From Snodgrassella sp. CFCC 13594 (GTDB taxonomy: Bacteria; Pseudomonadota; Gammaproteobacteria; Burkholderiales; Neisseriaceae): a stretch of 64,000 bases of DNA. The translations under genes were made by a program, and so were the position numbers. The DNA is taken from contig NZ_LQXR01000001.1 of the NCBI RefSeq assembly GCF_001590725.1, positions 124,001 through 188,000 on the forward strand, in the 5' to 3' direction. Each line of letters starts with the position of its first letter. Within the stretch, counting starts at the first letter, position 1. This document shows positions 18,990 through 28,430 of this stretch, one piece after another. Under the pieces are notes generated by a model, which worked only from the letters and a program-made list of their open reading frames with translations, did no database searches and had not been told where the DNA came from.

Positions 18990-19658
18990 GATGCTCAGGT
19001 AGTTTGGCTGAAGTACGGATGGAATTTAATTCAGTAAATCAATGGTTATTGAAAGCGCATGCCAGAATATAAAATACATAATTCAGTTGCTAATTGTCTG
19101 GAATTATACGTCAAAATGATGGTTTGGGCAGCAAGAATCCAGCCTTGTGTGGTGCTGCTTTAATCTTTCGCCATAGGTGTGGTGTGATGAGTGACAAAAC
19201 CAGGTCAATATTTGGTGATATCTCGCTTTTTATTGATGAGTATGAACAGCGGCTAATTGAAGTGAAAATAGATACATCAAAACGACTATTTTGGGTTTCA
19301 TTGGCCGTTGCGAATGGCCTGACCATGCAGGGCGTATAAATAAAACCAATGATAGTTTTAAAGTTAGTATTTTAAAAGGTGTGATGTTGTGGTCATTCAC
19401 GCCCGTGTATCCATAATGGGTATTATTTGGTGAGGTGTCGACTGTGGTGTGGCATGCGTAGCTGTATTGGGCGTGCCCCACAGATGGGTAATGTGCGTGT
19501 TGGGTCGTATCCGTGGTAGGATGATTCGGTAAATATGGTTGATATATTTAATCATCAGTCTGTTTGGCATAAAATCAGCAGTATTCAGCACGACCATGCC
19601 TGAATCGTTGTCGTGTATTGGATTATTTCTGATTAATCATGATAAGAATCAATATATT
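18990..19658. other. 669-base spacer between hemA and pdxH, unexplained
   Basis: Divergent spacer, AT-rich at the hemA side and GT-rich around 19380-19520. One small plus-strand frame, 19187-19339 (50 codons from MSDKTRSIFGDISLF), has a weak purine stretch ahead. I could not assign it. GTGTGGCATGC and GCGTGCCCCAC (about 19450-19485) could form an imperfect stem but no T run follows. No known RNA family recognised. Confidence 0.4.
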
Positions 19659-20299
19659 ATGGATACACTGGATCTGCATGGTATTCGCAAGGATTACAGC
19701 AAGCAAACCTTGAGTGAAAAAGAATGCGATGGCTCACCTTTGGTGCAATTTGAGCGGTGGCTGGATGAAGCCATGAAAGCCCAAGTGAACGAGCCAACTG
19801 CTATGAATGTAGCAACGGTGGATGCAGAAGGACGGCCAAATGCACGCATGGTTTTACTGAAAGAAATAAACCCACACGGGTTTGTTTTCTTTTCCAATTA
19901 CCATAGCCGCAAGGGGCGTGCACTGGATATCCATCCTTTTGCTGCCCTGACCTTTTTCTGGCCAGAATTAGAGCGGCAGGTTCGCGTTGAAGGTATTGTA
20001 AAAAAACTGCCGGCAGCAGAATCGGACGTATATTTCGATTCGCGCCCTTATACCAGTCGGATTGGTGCTTGGGCCAGCCATCAAAGCGAAGTTTTGGGCA
20101 GTAAAAGTGAGTTGGTAGCGCGGGCAGCAATGGTTGGTGCTAAATATCCCTTGCATGTACCAAGACCGCCGCATTGGGGTGGCTATGTGATTGAGCCAGA
20201 ACGTGTGGAATTTTGGCAGGGGCGCCCAGTCGGCTGCATGACCGCATCCAATATCGCAGGATAGGGGGACAGTGGCATAAAGAGCGCTTATCACCTTAG
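19659..20299 (+). pseudogene. pdxH: Pyridoxamine/pyridoxine 5'-phosphate oxidase with a one-base frameshift
   Basis: FMN enzyme that makes pyridoxal 5'-phosphate. The start is [13 protein letters not shown] at 19659. Conserved parts are [62 protein letters not shown] and EFWQGRP. The frame then reads into [11 protein letters not shown] and stops at 20264. The expected C-terminus ([11 protein letters not shown], then KERLSP and TAG at 20297-20299) is intact one frame over. A single missing C in the CCC run at 20225-20227 accounts for this. The conserved RLHDR substrate-binding end would be lost if the frameshift is real. Confidence 0.92.
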
Positions 20300-20354
20300 T
20301 TTCACGATGAGTTGATTTTCTTTGTTTCAATATAGTCATGGTGCGATACCATTT

Positions 20355-20366
20355 TTCAGGCAGCCT
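20355..20366 (-). repeat. DNA uptake sequence, exact 12-mer
   Basis: TTCAGGCAGCCT, single copy in the spacer between pdxH and cysK, about 55 bases after the restored pdxH stop. Confidence 0.85.
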
Positions 20367-20487
20367 AAAACAATATAGCTGTCGGTTGTAACTAAGTAGC
20401 CATAAATTATTTGGGTTTAAATGTGTCACCGACTAAGATATGTGCCATTGAAGTAAAGTCCACAGCTAAAAAGGTAAAGGAAATCAC

Positions 20488-21420
20488 ATGAATATTGCAT
20501 CCAGTATTACCGATTTGATTGGCAATACCCCATTGGTCCAGCTCAATCGTTTGACAGAAGGTTTGCCGGGCAAAGTGGTGGCAAAGCTGGAATTTTTTAA
20601 TCCTGGTAACAGTGTTAAAGACCGTATTGCAGTGGCCATGATTGAAGCGGCCGAAAAGGCCGGAAAAATCACCAAAGACACCACTATTGTGGAGCCTACC
20701 AGTGGTAATACTGGTATCGGTTTGGCAATGGTGTGTGCGGCGCGCGGTTATAAATTAATCATCACCATGCCGGAAACCATGAGTAAAGAGCGCCGCATGT
20801 TGATGCGTGCATTTGGTGCAGAACTGATTTTGACTCCGGGTGCTGAAGGCATGCCGGGTGCCATTGCTCGTGCACAGTCATTGGTGGACGCCAATCCTGA
20901 TCAATATTTCATCCCTCAACAGTTTGAAAATCCTGCTAACCCAGAAATTCATCGCGAAACCACGGCGCAAGAAATTTGGCACGACACCGATGAAAAAGTG
21001 GATATTTTTGTGGCGGGTGTGGGTACTGGTGGCACTATTACCGGTGTGGGTGAAGTATTGAAACAAAAGAAACCCAGTGTGCAGGTGTATGCGGTAGAAC
21101 CGGAAACGTCGCCTGTATTATCTGGTGGTGCCAAAGGCCCACACCCGATTCAAGGTATTGGCGCGGGGTTTGTGCCGAAAATTTTGAATACCCATGTTTA
21201 TGATGGTGTGATTCCCGTTTCAGGTGATCATGCGTTTGAAACAGCTCGTGCCATGGCTGCGAAAGAAGGTATTTTAGTGGGCATTTCTTCTGGTGCCGCA
21301 GTTTGGGCTGCTTTGCAGTTGGCCGCAAAACCAGAAAACAAAGACAAATTGATTGTGGTACTGATTCCTTCTTATGGTGAGCGGTATTTGTCTACGCCTT
21401 TATTTGCTGATTTAGTGTGA
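20488..21420 (+). CDS. cysK: Cysteine synthase A (O-acetylserine sulfhydrylase)
   Basis: PLP enzyme joining O-acetylserine and sulfide to cysteine. It has 310 residues, the usual CysK size. The PLP lysine is Lys44 in NPGNSVKDR. The acetylserine-binding loop is [12 protein letters not shown] and the phosphate-binding loop [24 protein letters not shown] is near the C-terminus. AAAGGAAATCAC precedes the ATG. It stands alone, with DUS-containing spacer upstream. Confidence 0.95.
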   Translation: MNIASSITDLIGNTPLVQLNRLTEGLPGKVVAKLEFFNPGNSVKDRIAVAMIEAAEKAGKITKDTTIVEPTSGNTGIGLAMVCAARGYKLIITMPETMSKERRMLMRAFGAELILTPGAEGMPGAIARAQSLVDANPDQYFIPQQFENPANPEIHRETTAQEIWHDTDEKVDIFVAGVGTGGTITGVGEVLKQKKPSVQVYAVEPETSPVLSGGAKGPHPIQGIGAGFVPKILNTHVYDGVIPVSGDHAFETARAMAAKEGILVGISSGAAVWAALQLAAKPENKDKLIVVLIPSYGERYLSTPLFADLV

Positions 21421-21536
21421 TTCATCAAAACAGTGACCATCAAGCATAAACTGTTGTAGAATGTTTTCACCTTGGCGCAGCCGGTAAGCCTCGCTTACTG
21501 GTTGCGTTGTTCTGTCAGACACTGAGTGAATGAAAG

Positions 21537-22046
21537 ATGAAACAGACCTTAAGCTTAATTGTTTTGGCAGCTGCTTTGGGCGGCTGTTCTTCGGTGTATG
21601 TCCCTAAAGTGGTCAAAGTGCCTGTTGATGGTGGCGTTCCCGTTTTGCCAGTGCAAAGTGGTTCGGTGTCGACTGCGCCGACCACCAGTTATCATTTGGC
21701 CAATAGCCATTGGTCTGATGTGGCTAAAATCCGAGATGAAGCCACGCGGTTGAGCTATCAGGTTTCTCAAGGTAGCATCACCAAGGTTCAGGCAGCCCAG
21801 TATTTGGATAAATTCCGTACTCAATTGGTGGGCCGCAATCCTGTGGATGACGATATGTACACCATCTATTTGCGCTCGGCTGTAGACAGTCAACGTGGCG
21901 CCATTACCACAGAGCAATCTAAGTATTTTATCCAGAATGCTTTGCGCGGATGGCAACAACGTTGGCCAAACATGCGCAATAAACCCAGCAATCCTGCATT
22001 CACCAATTTTCTGATGGAAATCATGAGCATGAAGCCATTGCAATAA
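21537..22046 (+). CDS. Predicted lipoprotein, function unknown
   Basis: 169 residues. Signal MKQTLSLIVLAAALGGC with lipobox LGGC (Cys17) and SSVYVPKVVKVPVDGG after the cleavage site. The mature domain is mainly helical: WSDVAKIRDEATRLSYQVSQG and further helices to the C-terminus. I recognise no family. It is alone in its transcript, with a strong terminator behind. Confidence 0.8.
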   Translation: MKQTLSLIVLAAALGGCSSVYVPKVVKVPVDGGVPVLPVQSGSVSTAPTTSYHLANSHWSDVAKIRDEATRLSYQVSQGSITKVQAAQYLDKFRTQLVGRNPVDDDMYTIYLRSAVDSQRGAITTEQSKYFIQNALRGWQQRWPNMRNKPSNPAFTNFLMEIMSMKPLQ

Positions 22047-22072
22047 TGCTTCAAGACATTGAAATAGATAAA

Positions 22073-22098
22073 AAACCCTGCTCAATAGCAGGGTTTTT
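22073..22098 (+). terminator. Intrinsic terminator after the 21537 lipoprotein
   Basis: AAACCCTGCT, CAAT, AGCAGGGTTT, then further T's: a 10-bp stem, 4-base loop and T run. The minus-strand lpxH gene converges from the other side. Confidence 0.9.
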
Positions 22099-22117
22099 TT
22101 GCGGCATGTCATTGCGC

Positions 22118-22861
22118 CTATAGGTTCAATTCATGGATATGCACACCTTCACCATCCACGGCCAAATAGCCGCCATGTTGACCATGCCAGTCTTGCAACA
22201 CATAACGCTTAAAGGGATGGTTGTTAAACTGATGCTGGTGCATGGCTGGTCGATGTGTATGGCCGTGAATCAAAGTTGGCATGGGGTTGCCTGAAAAAGC
22301 GGCCATCATATATTGAACACCATTTTCGGTGGCATCGGAAATTTCACTTTTGCCTTCGGCTGTTTTGCGTGTTTCGCTCATCTGGCGGATTTGACCTGCC
22401 AGTAGTCGGCGTTCTGATAATGGTTTGGCCAAAACAGCTGCTTGCCACATTGGGTTGCGTGATTGCGCTCGGAATTGTTGGTAGGCTAAGTCATCGGTAC
22501 ACAACTCATCCCCATGCGCCACCACATAATCGTGTCCATATAGAGTCAGTTTCAGCGGGGCGTTCAATAATTGCATACCAGACTCAGCAGCAAAGGTGTT
22601 GCCCAATAAAAAATCGCGATTGCCATGAACAAAATAAATCGGGGTGCGTTGGCTAAATGCATGCAGTTGCTGTTTAATGCTGCGAATAAATGGGCTGTCG
22701 TCATCATCACCGATCCATACATCAAAAAAGTCGCCTAAAATATATAAAGCATCAATTTGGCCTTGCCATTGATTTAGGCAGCGGGCAAATAATTGATTGA
22801 GTTCTGGCGTCTGTTCTGAGAGATGGAGGTCGGCAATGAATAATGTGGTTTGCGGGTTCAT
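22118..22861 (-). CDS. lpxH: UDP-2,3-diacylglucosamine diphosphatase
   Basis: Calcineurin-fold metallohydrolase that forms lipid X in lipid A synthesis at the inner membrane. It has 247 residues. Metal-binding motifs: FIADLHLSEQ (DLH), YILGDFFDVWIGDDD (GDxxD), VHGNRDFLLG (GNRD) and LIHGHTHRPAMH (GHTH). The start at 22861 gives MNPQTTLFIADLHL. The upstream ArsC-like gene ends 9 bases before it on the same strand. Confidence 0.95.
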   Translation of the reverse strand: MNPQTTLFIADLHLSEQTPELNQLFARCLNQWQGQIDALYILGDFFDVWIGDDDDSPFIRSIKQQLHAFSQRTPIYFVHGNRDFLLGNTFAAESGMQLLNAPLKLTLYGHDYVVAHGDELCTDDLAYQQFRAQSRNPMWQAAVLAKPLSERRLLAGQIRQMSETRKTAEGKSEISDATENGVQYMMAAFSGNPMPTLIHGHTHRPAMHQHQFNNHPFKRYVLQDWHGQHGGYLAVDGEGVHIHELNL

Positions 22862-22870
22862 GGTAGCGGC

Positions 22871-23224
22871 TTATTGTTGTTGGAAAATTTGGGCATAGCG
22901 CGTTTCATCAAAACCCACTTCGGTGTGTTGGTCGGTTACCAAAACGGGGCGTTTGATAAGACTGGGATGCGCCTGCATCAATGCCAATGCGCCTGACTCA
23001 TTGGTAGCTTGTTGTTGCTCTTCTGGACTGAGTTTGCGCCATGTCGTGCCCTTGCGGTTAATTAGGACCGAGCAAGGAACCACTTTTAGCCATCGATGCA
23101 ACAAAGCGGCTGAAGGCGGCTCTTTCTTGAAATCAATGAATTTGACTTCAATGTGGTGTTCGACCAACCAAGTCCGTGCTTTTTTGACGGTATTGCAATT
23201 GGCGATGCCATAAATATGTGTCAT
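22871..23224 (-). CDS. ArsC/Spx-family thioredoxin-fold protein (YffB-like)
   Basis: 117 residues from ATG 23224 (MTHIYGIANCNTVKKARTWL), preceded by AGGATTCTCT. An in-frame extension to 23293 lacks family features. The thioredoxin-like fold has one cysteine in NCNTVKKA, in place of a CxxC pair. EVKFIDFKKEPPS and KRPVLVTDQHTEVGFDE match the YffB branch of the arsenate reductase family. True arsenate reduction is not implied. It is probably co-transcribed with lpxH. Confidence 0.88.
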   Translation of the reverse strand: MTHIYGIANCNTVKKARTWLVEHHIEVKFIDFKKEPPSAALLHRWLKVVPCSVLINRKGTTWRKLSPEEQQQATNESGALALMQAHPSLIKRPVLVTDQHTEVGFDETRYAQIFQQQ

Positions 23225-23381
23225 AGAGAATCCTTTTGGGATAGGTATTATAACGATGCCGCCAGGATGATTAAAGCCGAAAACAAAACACACATTTGAC
23301 CATTGCCATCGCTGCTTGTGGGCAGTATCCTAGACTAACAATTTAACGCGTTTGTGCGCAATGGCGATGGAGTAACACCGC

Positions 23382-24038
23382 ATGAAGAAAATCACGATGC
23401 TCAGCTTGCTGGGGTTGACTGGCTTATTGGCTGCCTGCGGTAGCCAGCAAGAAGCCAGTAAGAGTAATTTTGAAAAAGCCATCAATGATGCTATTGGTGA
23501 GCAGAAAGTGTGTTTGCCGGTGGGCTTGGCTACCCATGATGATCAAGGTGCTCCATCAGTGGATCGCCGGTTATTGGGAGACAAAGAAATCCGTATTCCC
23601 ACTCAAAATGCCGATGGTGACAAAATCAATCAATCTGCCTTAAAGCAAATGGCGGTGCTGGTTGATGCCAAGTTGTATGAAGAAGGTGAGAAGGCCGAAA
23701 TAGCCAGTGGTCAGGGCGATAAAACGGTACCTGTTGCGGTATTTTACCGTACCCAAGCTGGAGATAAGCAAATGGTGGCAAGCCCCAATGGCAGCTTGTT
23801 GTGTTTGGGCACACCTAAAGTAGATAAAGTAGAGTTGTTTACTGAGCCTACACCCGCCAATGGGGTCACTGTCTCTAAAGTCGTATACGAAGCGAAGCTG
23901 GTACCGGAAAAATGGGCCAGTAAATTACTCAAAGCAGGCGATGAAGAAAGTGCCAAAATTCTGGATGAACCGCAGCGTGAGAGTGCCACTTTGGTACTCA
24001 CCAATCAAGGTTGGCGCGATGCGCGTGCATTGCGCTAA
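23382..24038 (+). CDS. Predicted lipoprotein, function unknown
   Basis: 218 residues. Signal MKKITMLSLLGLTGLLAAC with lipobox LAAC (Cys19), then a polar stretch GSQQEASKSN. The mature protein is mixed alpha/beta with no motif I recognise. One cysteine (KVCLPVGLA) and a second (SLLCLGTPK) could form a disulfide. GATGGAGTAACACCGC ahead of the ATG supplies the ribosome binding site. A terminator follows. Confidence 0.8.
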   Translation: MKKITMLSLLGLTGLLAACGSQQEASKSNFEKAINDAIGEQKVCLPVGLATHDDQGAPSVDRRLLGDKEIRIPTQNADGDKINQSALKQMAVLVDAKLYEEGEKAEIASGQGDKTVPVAVFYRTQAGDKQMVASPNGSLLCLGTPKVDKVELFTEPTPANGVTVSKVVYEAKLVPEKWASKLLKAGDEESAKILDEPQRESATLVLTNQGWRDARALR

Positions 24039-24060
24039 TTTTATTGTTTGAATACTAAAA

Positions 24061-24081
24061 ACTGCATGCTTAGCATGCAGT
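24061..24081 (+). terminator. Intrinsic terminator after the 23382 lipoprotein
   Basis: ACTGCATGC, TTA, GCATGCAGT and TTTTT, with AAAA in front. A 9-bp stem with a 3-base loop; works on either strand. Confidence 0.88.
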
Positions 24082-24143
24082 TTTTTATTAAAGCCTAGAT
24101 AGCGGTTAATCTTGTATCGAAGAAAAGATTCTGTGTTTCGAAG

Positions 24144-24169
24144 GGCTGCCTGAATGTATTTCAGGCAGC
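24144..24169 (-). terminator. DUS dyad overlapping the desaturase stop
   Basis: GGCTGCCTGAA, TGTA, TTTCAGGCAGC pair in a stem of about 10 bp. The stop codon of the minus-strand desaturase gene (TGA, 24161-24163) is part of the uptake-sequence arm GCTGCCTGA. Confidence 0.6.
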
Positions 24170-25357
24170 TAAGCGTGCTTGGCGCAGCGTGTGTGCAAAA
24201 TGCGCCAATGCCTCAATATTTGATGCTTCTGCTTGTGCACACCATGTTTGCAGCTTGTGCAGCAACTCATCTTTGCTGAGGTTGGATCGTCCCCACACCG
24301 CACTTAACTCTTGGCGCATTTGGTATATTTTGGCGAGAGCTGGGCTATTGTCGAGGAGTTGCTTCAGTTGTTGTTGCTCCGTTGTGATCAGTAACGTTGG
24401 TTCTTTTTGCAGCCATGTGCTCAATATTTTTGCCTTGGGTATGGATATGCTGCTTGCTTGTGATTGTAAATGCTTTAATTCTTGCTGCCACACGCCTTTC
24501 ATCTGCTGGGTATACCGCACCGCCAGAAAATAACGATTGCTGATTACTGCTTGCAAGGTATCGAACGTTATTTGATGTTGTGCTTGTAGGGCCAGTTTGG
24601 GTGGTGTTTTGCGGACGGTGGCCAGCTTTAATGTACTGAGGATGCGGATGTAAAGCCATCCGATGTCAAATTCATACCAATGGTAGGAAAATTTGCAGGC
24701 AGTACCAAAGGTATGGTGATTGTTGTGCAGTTCCTCACCACCAATCCAAAAGCCCCAAGGCACCAAGTTGGTGGAGGCATCTTCATTTTCAAAATTTCGG
24801 TAGCCGAAATAGTGACCCATGCCATTGATGACGCCAGCTGCCCAAAACGGAATCCACGCCATTTGTATGGCCCAAACCGTCAAACCAATCACACCAAACA
24901 GCAATACATCCACCATCAACATGATGGCAATGCCCCAAACGGGATGCGCGGCGTAAATATGGCGTTCTAACCAATCATCCGGTGTGCCTTTGCCAAATTG
25001 ATTGAGCATAGCGTGGTCTTTGGCGGCATCACGATACAATTCGGCGCCCCGCCACATGACTGTATCCAAACCCACCATTTTCGGTGAATGGGGGTCATTT
25101 TCGGTTTCACACCGAGCATGGTGTTTGCGGTGGATGGCGACCCATTCTTTGGTGACCATACCCGTGGTTAACCATAACCAAAAACGGAAAAAATGATTCA
25201 CCACGGGGTGGAAATCGACCCCGCGGTGTGTTTGGCTGCGGTGTAGATATAAGGTAACAGCAGCAATGGTGGTTTGCGTGAGTATCAGACCAGTACACAA
25301 AATACCCCACCAAGACAAATTCAATAATCCGTTTTGTAAAAATGAAAGCATCATCAT
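24161..25357 (-). CDS. Membrane fatty acid desaturase (acyl-CoA delta-9 type)
   Basis: Di-iron integral membrane desaturase. It has 398 residues. The three histidine boxes are HRSQTHRG, HRKHHARCE and HNNHH, separated by hydrophobic segments, as in the stearoyl-CoA/OLE1 group. The C-terminal third (about 270-398) is a helical extension unlike the catalytic core. Three ATGs in a row (25357, 25354, 25351) follow GGAGTAATGGAGTA; the first is used here. The protein ends LAA within an uptake sequence. It would make monounsaturated membrane lipids aerobically; exact substrate unknown. Confidence 0.9.
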   Translation of the reverse strand: MMMLSFLQNGLLNLSWWGILCTGLILTQTTIAAVTLYLHRSQTHRGVDFHPVVNHFFRFWLWLTTGMVTKEWVAIHRKHHARCETENDPHSPKMVGLDTVMWRGAELYRDAAKDHAMLNQFGKGTPDDWLERHIYAAHPVWGIAIMLMVDVLLFGVIGLTVWAIQMAWIPFWAAGVINGMGHYFGYRNFENEDASTNLVPWGFWIGGEELHNNHHTFGTACKFSYHWYEFDIGWLYIRILSTLKLATVRKTPPKLALQAQHQITFDTLQAVISNRYFLAVRYTQQMKGVWQQELKHLQSQASSISIPKAKILSTWLQKEPTLLITTEQQQLKQLLDNSPALAKIYQMRQELSAVWGRSNLSKDELLHKLQTWCAQAEASNIEALAHFAHTLRQARLAA

Positions 25358-25574
25358 TACTCCATTACTCCTTACTTGACTACCGTATCGACAGATATGA
25401 CTGCGTATAAATCGAAAACATTATATGGCGCTTACCGCTTAATATGGAGTTTTTATTCTAATTTTACGAAGATAAGGTTTGTGTGCCTTTTCCTGCCTTA
25501 ACTTGAGCAAGGCGGACAAGCAAAGTGTTTGGTGTTATCCTTAAGCTCTTTGAATTTTGTATAGACACACCGGT

Positions 25575-27149
25575 ATGAATAAACGCGTCGGTATGGTGAT
25601 TGCTGCCTTAGTGGCAGTGGTGTTGGTGGTGGTGTTGGCCGTGCCTTATTACATGGGTTATAAGGCGGAGCAGAGTTTGCAGGATCAGCAATCGATTTTG
25701 GCCAAAACGTCTTTTTTAACGGTCAAACAGCACACCTATGAGCGGGGCTGGTTCAGTTCCACAGAAACCACGGTGGTGCAGTTTAACCCCAGCTTTTTGG
25801 CCAGTGTTCAGCAACAATTGCCGGACAATGTGAAAAAAGTGTTACAGCAACCCATTACCTTGGTGAATCATGTTCGTCATGGTTTGTTTGCAGGCAGCCT
25901 GCGGCCAGTGCGTGCTCAAGTGGATACTGAGTTTCGCTTTACCCCAGAAGTGCAACAAATTCTGATGCGGTTTTTTGGTCAGCAACAGCCAGTGTCCATG
26001 CACAACACCATTTTCTTGAGCGGCAGTGGTCAAATCAATGTGGTGGTGCCGAAATTCAATTATGAAGAACTTTCTGGCATCAAATTGTTGTGGCAAGGTT
26101 TACAAACGCAAGTGGATTATGCTTCCGGATACCATGAATACGATACCCATACCACCAATCCTGGTCTGACTCTGGTGTTGGCTGACAAAGGCCAAATTGC
26201 GTATGAAGGACTGACTATTGATACGCATACTCAAGAAGGCCAAACTGAATTGGCTTTGGGTAACAGTAAATTAAACCTAAAAAGTTTTTCAGTGCAGTGG
26301 AATGATGCGCTCAGCTACGATGTGCGCTTGAATGATTTGATTAATTTGGTGACCAATCTGCAAATTGGTGCATTTATCAATCCGACGGGCAGTGTACCCC
26401 CATCCAAAATTGTATTGCATGATTTGTCTTTTGGTACCGAAATGCAAGAGCAAGGCGAATGGATTAACAGCCGTGGTAATTTTGGTTTTGCTAAACTCAT
26501 CTATGGCAAAGAGACCTATGGGCCACTCAGTATTGAAGCGTCGGCAGAGCATTTGCAGGCGAAGAGTTTATTGGCCTTGAAAAATAAATTAACCCAACTG
26601 ACCACCCAAAAGCTCAGCAATGATGCGTTACAAGCGGCCATTATTCAGGCAGCCAAGACAGAGGGGTTGGGGCTGTTTACCCATGATCCCGTATTGAAAT
26701 TGAACACGTTCCGTTTCCAAATGCCTGATGGCTTGGTGGATGTGCATGGGCAAATGGCATTCAAAGGGCTCACGGCGGCAGATATGCAACAATTGAATAC
26801 GATGCTGGCCAAAACCGATGCACAGTTCGAATTTGCTGTGCCACAAAAGTTACTTGAAGGTTTTGCCATTAGTCAGGCACGCAACCTATTTACGGTGGAT
26901 CCTAGTGTTGGTGGCCCAGAAGCGTTGGCCGACATTGACGAAACCATTCGATTGATGGTGGACAGTACCATCCGCACCATGGCGCAAGATGGCTATGTTC
27001 GGGTCAATAAAGGGGTTGTTCAATCGCAAGTCACGCTGAGTCGCAACCAGCTCACGCTGAATGGCAAAAAATTTGTTAATGAACCTGAGCCCGATTATTG
27101 GGACAACAGTGCCTCTGCGCCGAATGCCGCGAGCACAGCTCAGCCATAA
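25575..27149 (+). CDS. DUF945 (YdgA-like) envelope protein
   Basis: 524 residues from ATG 25575; an upstream in-frame TTG at 25557 is less likely. One N-terminal membrane anchor (VGMVIAALVAVVLVVVLAVPYYMG), then a large extracytoplasmic beta-rich domain. The pattern after the anchor (GYKAEQSLQDQ, then TYERGWFSST) is the usual DUF945 opening. Function is unknown for the family. Divergent from the desaturase gene with a 217-base shared spacer; followed by a strong terminator. Confidence 0.85.
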   Translation: MNKRVGMVIAALVAVVLVVVLAVPYYMGYKAEQSLQDQQSILAKTSFLTVKQHTYERGWFSSTETTVVQFNPSFLASVQQQLPDNVKKVLQQPITLVNHVRHGLFAGSLRPVRAQVDTEFRFTPEVQQILMRFFGQQQPVSMHNTIFLSGSGQINVVVPKFNYEELSGIKLLWQGLQTQVDYASGYHEYDTHTTNPGLTLVLADKGQIAYEGLTIDTHTQEGQTELALGNSKLNLKSFSVQWNDALSYDVRLNDLINLVTNLQIGAFINPTGSVPPSKIVLHDLSFGTEMQEQGEWINSRGNFGFAKLIYGKETYGPLSIEASAEHLQAKSLLALKNKLTQLTTQKLSNDALQAAIIQAAKTEGLGLFTHDPVLKLNTFRFQMPDGLVDVHGQMAFKGLTAADMQQLNTMLAKTDAQFEFAVPQKLLEGFAISQARNLFTVDPSVGGPEALADIDETIRLMVDSTIRTMAQDGYVRVNKGVVQSQVTLSRNQLTLNGKKFVNEPEPDYWDNSASAPNAASTAQP

Positions 27150-27174
27150 ATATCTATCCAATGATTCAATATCA

Positions 27175-27200
27175 AAAGCCCTGCATCAAGCAGGGCTTTT
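27175..27200 (+). terminator. Intrinsic terminator after the DUF945 gene
   Basis: AAAGCCCTGC, ATCAA, GCAGGGCTTT and further T's, a 10-bp stem. The nitronate monooxygenase gene converges on it from the minus strand. Confidence 0.9.
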
Positions 27201-27224
27201 TTGATGATTTCAGGTAGCCTGTAT

Positions 27225-28295
27225 TTATTGGCGTGCCGGATCAGACCATATCTGGGTGAGTTGTGTGGTCAATTTTTTGGCGTCGATGGCTTGTGCACCT
27301 TGGGGGTTTTGACCACACCAAAGTGGCGTGAAATCGGTGTTGCCTTGTGTTTCTGCGGACTGTCGCAATGCACTGATTTCGACGGACGCATAAGGAAAAG
27401 GCGCCACGTGTTCATTCAAATAACCCAGTTCGCACATCAAACGGTTTACTAAGCCGCGTGCTGGTTTGCCAGAAAATACATTGGTGATGGCGGTGTGGGC
27501 ATGATTGGCGGATTGTTGGGCAGCCACAATGGCAGCGCGGTGTAGCGGTGAAATACGGCTTTCGGAACACAATAAATAGGCCGTGCCCAATTGAACTGCT
27601 TGTGCACCCAAATCAAAGGCTGCCTGAATCCCTCTAGTGTTGCTGATGCCGCCAGCCGCTACCACTGGTACGGGCAGCTTGGCAGCCAGTTGTGTAGTCA
27701 GCGCAAATGTACCCATTTGCCATGCCATGTCGCCGGGTAGAAATGACGCACGATGGCCGCCGGCCTCACTGCCTTGCGCAATGACCATATCCACGCCATG
27801 AGCCGCCAGCCATTCGCCTTCGGCAAGCGTGGTAGCCGATGACAAAATTAATGCACCTGCGGCTTTGATGGCCTGCACAAACTTGGCCTCTGGCAAGCCA
27901 AAATGAAAGCTGACCACCGCCGGGCGGTGGGTTTGAATCACGTCCATGTGTTCTGCATGAAAAGGCAAGCGCAAAATACCGGGCGCCAGAGCATCGACAT
28001 TGATTTGCCACTGGTCAAAATAGGGCTGTAACAGGTGGTGCCAGCGCTCAATTTGCTTAGGTTGATGCTCAGGCATCGTGTGCGCAAAAAAATTCACATT
28101 AAATGGCGCAGAAGTGGCTGCCTGAATGCTTTTTATGGCATCATCCAGCGCTTCTATCGAGAGCATGGCTGCAGGCAAAGAGCCCAGTCCGCCTGACTCA
28201 CATACGGCAATGGCCAATGCGCTGTCTTGTGCGCCAGCCATCGGCGCTTGAATCAAAGGATAGCGTGAGGGCAGAATAACAGAGGTATTTTTCAT
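27225..28295 (-). CDS. Nitronate monooxygenase (2-nitropropane dioxygenase family)
   Basis: FMN-dependent TIM-barrel enzyme that oxidises alkyl nitronates such as propionate 3-nitronate. It has 356 residues from ATG 28295 (MKNTSVILPSRYPLIQAPMAG); the frame extends to a TTG at 28337 which is not needed. Family segments are PLIQAPMAGAQDS, VIAQGSEAGGHR, VPVVAAGGISNTRG and AVQLGTAYLLCSESRIS. An exact uptake sequence lies inside the gene at 27617-27628. Substrate not fixed; some relatives are enoyl reductases. Confidence 0.9.
   Translation of the reverse strand: MKNTSVILPSRYPLIQAPMAGAQDSALAIAVCESGGLGSLPAAMLSIEALDDAIKSIQAATSAPFNVNFFAHTMPEHQPKQIERWHHLLQPYFDQWQINVDALAPGILRLPFHAEHMDVIQTHRPAVVSFHFGLPEAKFVQAIKAAGALILSSATTLAEGEWLAAHGVDMVIAQGSEAGGHRASFLPGDMAWQMGTFALTTQLAAKLPVPVVAAGGISNTRGIQAAFDLGAQAVQLGTAYLLCSESRISPLHRAAIVAAQQSANHAHTAITNVFSGKPARGLVNRLMCELGYLNEHVAPFPYASVEISALRQSAETQGNTDFTPLWCGQNPQGAQAIDAKKLTTQLTQIWSDPARQ
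27617..27628 (+). repeat. DNA uptake sequence inside the nitronate monooxygenase gene
   Basis: Exact AGGCTGCCTGAA within the coding region, in the strand opposite to the gene. It encodes ordinary residues (part of GIQAAFD) in the gene's frame. Confidence 0.85.
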
Positions 28296-28430
28296 TGCGT
28301 GTCTCGTTTCAAGTGAAGTGCAGTGTTCAGGATTCAAGAGGAAAATAGAATATTTGATGATTTCAGGCAGCTTACTATTATTTTATGAAACCTCTTGCAG
28401 GGTGTGGTCAGGAAAGAGACTGAAATCAGG

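Noticed and set aside
19094..19339. 81-codon frame in the hemA-pdxH spacer
   Set aside because: The first 31 codons have no ribosome binding site. Only the shorter 50-codon part is possible and it is kept as a weak candidate inside the spacer entry.
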